In this document: positions 60,079 to 64,000 of the stretch, piece after piece
Layout: the number at the start of each line of letters is the position of its first letter
How positions within the stretch are numbered: the stretch's first letter is position 1
Assembly (NCBI GenBank): GCA_036677445.1
Contig: JAVBWI010000027.1
Span: 62,001 to 126,000, forward strand
DNA length: 64,000 nt
DNA from: JAVBWI01 sp036677445
GTDB taxonomy: Bacteria > Bacillota > Clostridia > Christensenellales > CAG-138
Reading direction: 5' to 3'
Notes under the pieces: generated by a model
The model's input: only the letters and a program-made list of their open reading frames with translations
What the model was told of the DNA's origin: nothing
Database searches by the model: none
Program-made: the position numbers and the translations under genes

Positions 60079-60084
60079 TAAAAA

Positions 60085-60120
60085 ATCCGCCGGCAAAGCC
60101 CTTGGGACTTTGCCGGCGGT
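60085..60120. terminator. Bidirectional terminator between convergent genes
   Basis: CCGCCGGCAAAG/CTTTGCCGGCGG between the YiiX-type gene and the Gly/Thr-rich lipoprotein gene; TACTTTC follows on the plus strand. Confidence 0.75.
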
Positions 60121-60146
60121 ACTTTCATTTTGGGAGAACAGCGCAA

Positions 60147-60695
60147 TTACGGAGTGGTCCCTGCTCCTCCGTTCGTACCCGCGGTACCACCGGTGCCGCC
60201 GACGTCGCTTGTACCGTTCGTGCCGTTCGTGCCGTTTGTACCGCCGGCGCCGCCCGTATTACCCGTACCGTTCGTTTCACCATTGGTTATGAACGTACCG
60301 TCGGGCGCGATGTAGGCCGTTTCGGTCTGGCCATCCTGCGTGGTATATTCCACTATATAGACCTGCTGCGTCCCCTGCAAACCGTGCGTGATGCGGCCGA
60401 TACTGGCACCTTCATACCTTTCCTGCAACGCGGATTTGATATCCGGCACGTCGCTTTCCGTAACTTCCGTACCCTCGGCAAAATCCGGGATGGTTAAACC
60501 GGGGCCGCCCGGGATAGACGTGTTTCCGCCCGTGCCGTTTCCGCCTATGTCATCCGTGAGCGCCGGGGACGTTCCAAGCGGGGTTTGCGCGGGCAGCGGA
60601 TTGGCCGTGGGTGTGGGCGTAGGCGTTGTGGTGCATCCTCCAAGGATCGCCGCAAGCAGCAGCAGCGCCATACCCATGCTTAATGTGCGTTTCAT
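60147..60695 (-). CDS. Lipoprotein with Gly/Thr/Asn-rich tail
   Basis: A 182-residue lipoprotein with lipobox LGGC (Cys21). After a Thr/Pro linker and a Gly-rich part, residues 75-135 form a small domain (VPDIKSALQERYEGASIGRI, YIVEYTTQDGQTETAYIAPDG) that looks like a PepSY-type inhibitor fold. The tail is low complexity (repeated GGTNGTNGTNGT). AAAGGAGG precedes the ATG. Function unknown. Confidence 0.8.
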   Translation of the reverse strand: MKRTLSMGMALLLLAAILGGCTTTPTPTPTANPLPAQTPLGTSPALTDDIGGNGTGGNTSIPGGPGLTIPDFAEGTEVTESDVPDIKSALQERYEGASIGRITHGLQGTQQVYIVEYTTQDGQTETAYIAPDGTFITNGETNGTGNTGGAGGTNGTNGTNGTSDVGGTGGTAGTNGGAGTTP

Positions 60696-60760
60696 GTTTG
60701 TTCCTCCTTTAGCATTTGGCGCGCGGGATTACCCGCGCCGCGGGTTTTCCCGCCATCTTC

Positions 60761-60793
60761 GGGCATAGTATGCCCATGTTGACAAAATGTAAA
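60761..60793 (-). promoter_or_regulatory. Lipoprotein promoter with palindromic operator
   Basis: TTTACA (60788-60793), 17 nt, TACTAT (60765-60770) on the minus strand. The -10 lies in the perfect 15-bp palindrome GGGCATAGTATGCCC (60761-60775). Confidence 0.6.
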
Positions 60794-60883
60794 CTTTTTT
60801 GCGCCGCCTGCAACCACGGCGCGCAATGCTGCGTATATGGGATGTACGACCACAGGAGAATGAAAAGACGGAAGGTGCTTAAC

Positions 60884-62203
60884 ATGAAATCAACCAAACG
60901 CTTGGCAATATTTACGCTTTGCGCGGTTTTGCTTGTATCGTTTGCGGGGTGCGCCGTGCAGCAGCCCGCCCCCGCGCAGACCGGGGAACCCGCCGCGCCC
61001 GCCTTAGCGCAAACGCTTCGCCTGCCCGCGCTGCAGGAAGCGAAGCCGCTGTCCGCGCCCAGTTACGATACGGCGGAGCAATCCCCCGCCGCAGGCTACG
61101 GCGCCAACGAATTTTCCTTCGCGCTCGCCGCCGCGCTCTCAAAAAAAGGCGAGAACATGATCGTTTCGCCGTTTTCCGTATGGATGACGCTTGCGGCGCT
61201 CGCCAACGCAACCGGTACGGACGCATTGCCCGCGCTGCTGCAATCGCTGGGCGTGGAGGATCTTACCGTACAAGAGATCAACGACTCCGTATCCCGCATG
61301 CTCTATGAGCTGACCGGCAACGAGGGCGCGGATACGCACAACCCGCTTGCCATCGCCAATGCGGTGTTTGTGGACAACGAGGTCACGCTGAAAAAGGCGT
61401 TTGCGCAAAGCTTCCTTGATTATTACCGCGGCGCCGCCATGAACGTGGATTTTAAAGACCCCGCCGCCATCGACGCCATCAACGGCTGGGCCAGCGAACA
61501 CACCGGCGGCCTGATTAAGGATATCGTAAAGGAAATTCCGGATGAAACGGTCGTGGCGCTTGCCAACGCCATCTATTTTTCCGACCGGTGGGCGTGGGAG
61601 TTCGACGAGGAAGAGACCGAGGAAATGACGTTCCACGGCGCAAAGAACGACGTGACGGCTCCCTTCATGCTGCGCGAAGGCGACGCGCTCTCTTACTATG
61701 AGGACAACGCGCTGCAGGGCATCAACCTGAACTTTAAAACCGGCGGCGGCCTGTATATCCTGCTGCCCAGGGACGGCGACGCGGACGCGCTTTTACAGGG
61801 TATGACCGCGGAACGCTTTGCCGAGATTGTAAAAGACACCCGCCCCGCCACCGGCAAACTGCTGCTGCCGCGGTTTGAATTGCTTTCGGATTTTAAGCTC
61901 AACGACGCGCTCAAGCAGCTGGGCGTACCGCTCTTGGACCCCGATACGGCGCCCGTATCCGGCCTTGTGGAAGAAACGGATACCTACATTGCGGCCAGCC
62001 TGCACCAGGCGATGATTTCCGTGGATGAAAAAGGAACCACCGCCGCCGCCGTTACGGTGGAAATGATGGCCGGTACCTCCCTGCCCATGCCCACCGAGCC
62101 GTTCTCCATGGTATGCGACCGCCCCTTCGTGTTTGTGCTGCACAGGTGGACGGCCGACGCGGGCGAACAGGTGCTTTTTACCGGCGTGGTCAACCAGCTT
62201 TAA
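60884..62203 (+). CDS. Serpin-family protease inhibitor, lipoprotein
   Basis: A 439-residue serpin anchored by lipobox FAGC (about Cys22). The serpin body starts near residue 65 (NEFSFALAAALSKKGENMIVSPFSVWMTLA). The inhibitory hinge EKGTTAAAVT starts at Glu382; aligned to alpha-1-antitrypsin by position, P1-P1' is Thr398-Ser399, which suggests inhibition of elastase-like proteases. The C-terminal DRPFVFVLHRWT is conserved. ATG 60884 has GGAAGGTG upstream. It is not linked to a protease gene here. Confidence 0.93.
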   Translation: MKSTKRLAIFTLCAVLLVSFAGCAVQQPAPAQTGEPAAPALAQTLRLPALQEAKPLSAPSYDTAEQSPAAGYGANEFSFALAAALSKKGENMIVSPFSVWMTLAALANATGTDALPALLQSLGVEDLTVQEINDSVSRMLYELTGNEGADTHNPLAIANAVFVDNEVTLKKAFAQSFLDYYRGAAMNVDFKDPAAIDAINGWASEHTGGLIKDIVKEIPDETVVALANAIYFSDRWAWEFDEEETEEMTFHGAKNDVTAPFMLREGDALSYYEDNALQGINLNFKTGGGLYILLPRDGDADALLQGMTAERFAEIVKDTRPATGKLLLPRFELLSDFKLNDALKQLGVPLLDPDTAPVSGLVEETDTYIAASLHQAMISVDEKGTTAAAVTVEMMAGTSLPMPTEPFSMVCDRPFVFVLHRWTADAGEQVLFTGVVNQL

Positions 62204-62247
62204 GTATGATACACCAGTGATTTCCTGCCAATATACCCCGCGCAAGA

Positions 62248-62303
62248 TTGCAATGCGGCGCATATCCTGTTATGATTAAAATACGTATGTGATACGTACA
62301 TAA
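62248..62303 (+). promoter_or_regulatory. Promoter of the sigma/anti-sigma operon with TACGTA repeats
   Basis: TTGCAA (62248-62253), 17 nt, TATGAT (62271-62276), followed by two TACGTA palindromes 11 bp apart (ATACGTATGTGATACGTAC), a possible operator at the start of transcription. Confidence 0.5.
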
Positions 62304-62356
62304 CGGATGGAAGGGGGCGCGCCGGGCGCAAAAGCCCCGCGCGGCAGGCGGAAGTT

Positions 62357-62872
62357 ATGGCTCAACAAACCCTGGAAGCGCTGTATGAAGCGCATGCCAA
62401 AACCGTATACTGGGCTGCCTACGGCGTATCGCACAACACGGAGGCTGCGGCGGACGCTGTGCAGAATGCGTTTTTGAGCGCGCACCAGCATATGGATACG
62501 CTTGCCGATTTGACAAGCGAACAATGCCGCGCATGGCTGTACCGCTGCGCGGTAAACAGCAGCATCGATATGCTCAGGCGCAACAAGCGCAGCATACCTA
62601 TGGAGGATGCCGGCATTGCCGTGCCGGATACGGCGCACGGCCCCGAAACACAGGCGGAGATAAACGAGACCCGCGAGGCTATACGCCGCGAGTTGGACGC
62701 GCTGCCGGAAAAATACCGCGAGCCGTTGTACTTATACTACTTTGCGGAACTGGATTACCATCAAATTGCAGACTTGCTGAACATGAGCGAAGGTACGCTG
62801 AAATCCCGCATGTCGCGGGGGCGCGAATTGCTCAAAAAAGGATTGCGGAAAGGAGGCGAGCTGTATGCGTAA
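62357..62872 (+). CDS. ECF-type RNA polymerase sigma factor
   Basis: A 171-residue sigma factor with region 2 (YWAAYGVSHNTEAAADAVQN and FLSAHQH) and region 4 (ALPEKYREPLYLYYFAELDYHQIADLL, SEGTLKSRMSRGRELLKK). The ribosome site is weak (GGCGGAAG, 2 nt from the ATG). The following gene overlaps it and codes for a membrane protein of anti-sigma type, so the pair probably responds to an envelope signal. Confidence 0.92.
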   Translation: MAQQTLEALYEAHAKTVYWAAYGVSHNTEAAADAVQNAFLSAHQHMDTLADLTSEQCRAWLYRCAVNSSIDMLRRNKRSIPMEDAGIAVPDTAHGPETQAEINETREAIRRELDALPEKYREPLYLYYFAELDYHQIADLLNMSEGTLKSRMSRGRELLKKGLRKGGELYA

Positions 62873-63656
62873 CGAACAGGAAATTTCCATAGACGCTTTG
62901 CTTCGCGATATTGCGCGGCAGCAAAACGCCGCCCTGCCGCTCGACGACTGGAAGCGGGAGATATTGAAAAAAGCGCAGGCGGACAAAATGCCCGGTGCGC
63001 AGCCGCCCGCCTTTGACGAATTTGCAGCGCTGCGCCGCAGGAAGAACATCCGCAGGATCACCCTCGGGGTGGCCACCGCCGCGGCGGCGCTCCTTATACT
63101 GTTGGGTACGCGCTCGCTCTGGCAAGGCGGCATAGGCATGAAAAACGCCGCGTCCGCTTCGGAAGCGCCCGTTGAGGATTGGCAGATGTACGCGATGGAA
63201 GCGCCGGCCCAAGAGCTGGCGGAAGCGCCGATGGACATCATGTCCCTGCCGGAAGAATCCACGCAGGCGCCCGCTGCGCCAGAACCCGCCGCGCCGGCGC
63301 CCGCTGAACGCCCGGCCGCGGATTCGGCCGGAGGCGCGGCATCCGGCACAGACTCCGGCGCCAATGAAAGAAATATTCGCGGCGTGTTTACCGAGGAAGA
63401 AACCCAAGCGCTTTCTGCCGTACTTGCGGCGACAGCGCCCGGCAATGGCGATAGGGCGGTATACGACGGCGTGTTTACACAGATCACGCGCGCGGAAATG
63501 GCCAGCTTGACGGTGCAGCCGCTCGACGGCGGCGCGCAGCAAACGATCCAACGCGATCTGCTCTATAGGGTGGTGCTGGATACACGCGTTGAAAACGCGC
63601 CGATCTATGCGGTGGATGCGGCTACGTTCGAGGTGCTGGGCAAGATCGTAGAATAA
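62865..63656 (+). CDS. Putative membrane anti-sigma factor
   Basis: A 263-residue protein: a cytoplasmic N-terminal part (1-60, charged helices, no zinc motif), one membrane helix (about 65-82), an Ala/Pro/Glu-rich linker (110-165) and an outer domain (about 170-263). It starts 8 nt inside the sigma gene with AAAGGAGG upstream. The role is inferred from position and topology only. Confidence 0.75.
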   Translation: MRNEQEISIDALLRDIARQQNAALPLDDWKREILKKAQADKMPGAQPPAFDEFAALRRRKNIRRITLGVATAAAALLILLGTRSLWQGGIGMKNAASASEAPVEDWQMYAMEAPAQELAEAPMDIMSLPEESTQAPAAPEPAAPAPAERPAADSAGGAASGTDSGANERNIRGVFTEEETQALSAVLAATAPGNGDRAVYDGVFTQITRAEMASLTVQPLDGGAQQTIQRDLLYRVVLDTRVENAPIYAVDAATFEVLGKIVE

Positions 63657-63675
63657 CAGTATTGAAAACCATACG

Positions 63676-63717
63676 GGGCTTCGTTTGCCGGATATACGGC
63701 AGAACGAAGCCCTTTGG
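63676..63717 (+). terminator. Terminator after the anti-sigma gene
   Basis: GGGCTTCGTTTGCC/GGCAGAACGAAGCCC followed by TTT. Confidence 0.65.
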
Positions 63718-63753
63718 TATATTGGAACCGTCTGGGCGTGATGAGGTTAGCGT

Positions 63754-64000
63754 ATGGGAAAAGTGTATGCATTTGAAGCCATTATCCGCAAAGCGGAGGA
63801 CATGGACGCCGCGTATATCGAAATTCCGTTTGATGTTCCGGCCGCGTTCGGAAAAGGACGGGTGCCGGTAACCGCTACTTTCGACGGGGAAGGGTATGAG
63901 GGCAGCGTGGTAAAGATGGGAACGCCCTGCCATATACTCGGTATCCGCAAGGATATCCGCGCGAAAATCGGCAAGCAGCCCGGCGACAGCGTAACCGTTA
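63754..64000 (+). CDS. DUF1905 family protein (3' end outside window)
   Basis: The first 82 codons of a DUF1905 protein: VYAFEAIIRKAEDMDAAYIE, FDVPAAFGKGRVPVTATFDG and GIRKDIRAKIGKQPGDSV form the compact beta-barrel typical of this family, often fused to a YdeI-like part. GAGG lies 7 nt before the ATG. Function unknown. Confidence 0.85.
   Translation, partial: MGKVYAFEAIIRKAEDMDAAYIEIPFDVPAAFGKGRVPVTATFDGEGYEGSVVKMGTPCHILGIRKDIRAKIGKQPGDSVTV

Noticed and set aside
1..64000. tRNA, rRNA, prophage or insertion-sequence transposase genes
   Set aside because: None was recognised by reading; small or degenerate tRNA genes cannot be fully excluded without a covariance search.

Overview
The window is a 64 kb stretch of a high-GC (roughly 60%), endospore-forming, anaerobic Gram-positive chromosome, most likely a clostridial Bacillota and possibly Christensenellales-like; the lineage is inferred from gene content only. 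Evidence: a complete spoIIAA-spoIIAB-sigF operon behind a sigma-H-type promoter, SipL-like and SpoIID-like spore proteins, a YabM/YabN/HU cluster, type III glutamine synthetase, K+-dependent membrane pyrophosphatase, a split gcvPA/gcvPB glycine system and Bacillus-type PurR. No rRNA, tRNA, CRISPR array, prophage or transposase was seen.

Layout. 1-15000 is almost entirely minus strand: an HTH regulator (partial), purR, yhbY, a lipoprotein, obgE, nth, glmM, trxB, rpe, rsgA, prkC, prpC, rapZ and murB, that is, housekeeping, envelope precursor and Ser/Thr signalling genes. 15145-20627 holds a secreted FMN/FAD fumarate-reductase-like enzyme, a divergent two-component system and a solute-binding-like protein. 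21008-24931 holds the spoIIA operon and hppA. 25016-36107 mixes a MarR-GNAT regulator, ilvA, small membrane proteins, sipL, a TauE-type exporter, a TudS-like protein, hup, mazG (yabN), yabM and an SPFH protein. 36656-42270 has ychF, a SpoID/SH3 surface protein and a WG-repeat protein. 42277-47085 holds orphan citrate-lyase maturation genes (citG, citC, citX) and glnA (GSIII). 47316-52461 holds a DMT exporter, a GntR-controlled ABC operon and a frameshifted crcB. 52602-57456 is the gcvT-H-PA-PB operon under a tandem glycine riboswitch. 57605-64000 has a possible sRNA, malQ, a permuted NlpC/P60-like protein, two lipoproteins (one a serpin), an ECF sigma/anti-sigma pair and a DUF1905 protein (partial).

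The most unusual content is between the genes. Many intergenic spaces are filled with modular arrays of perfect or near-perfect hairpins that recur in divergent copies. One type (R1, three copies) lies directly 3' of purR, obgE and glnA and keeps a 13-bp stem with compensatory base changes. A second type (R2, three copies) lies in the 5' leaders of rapZ, gntR and a lipoprotein gene, always in the same orientation. A 165-bp imperfect inverted-repeat element (R3) occurs upstream of obgE and again inside the second aptamer of the glycine riboswitch, where it appears to extend a peripheral stem. There is also a dispersed element (R4), a MITE-like element with 25-bp terminal inverted repeats, and a 3 x 68 bp tandem repeat.

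Regulatory links that can be read from the sequence: 11-bp-spaced direct repeats of OmpR type at the promoter of the flavin reductase, next to an OmpR-type two-component system; a 10-bp-arm palindrome over a consensus promoter of the GntR-ABC operon; a long inverted repeat over the MarR-GNAT promoter; LacI-type palindromes at malQ and at an upstream orphan promoter; and the glycine riboswitch with its terminator ahead of gcvT.
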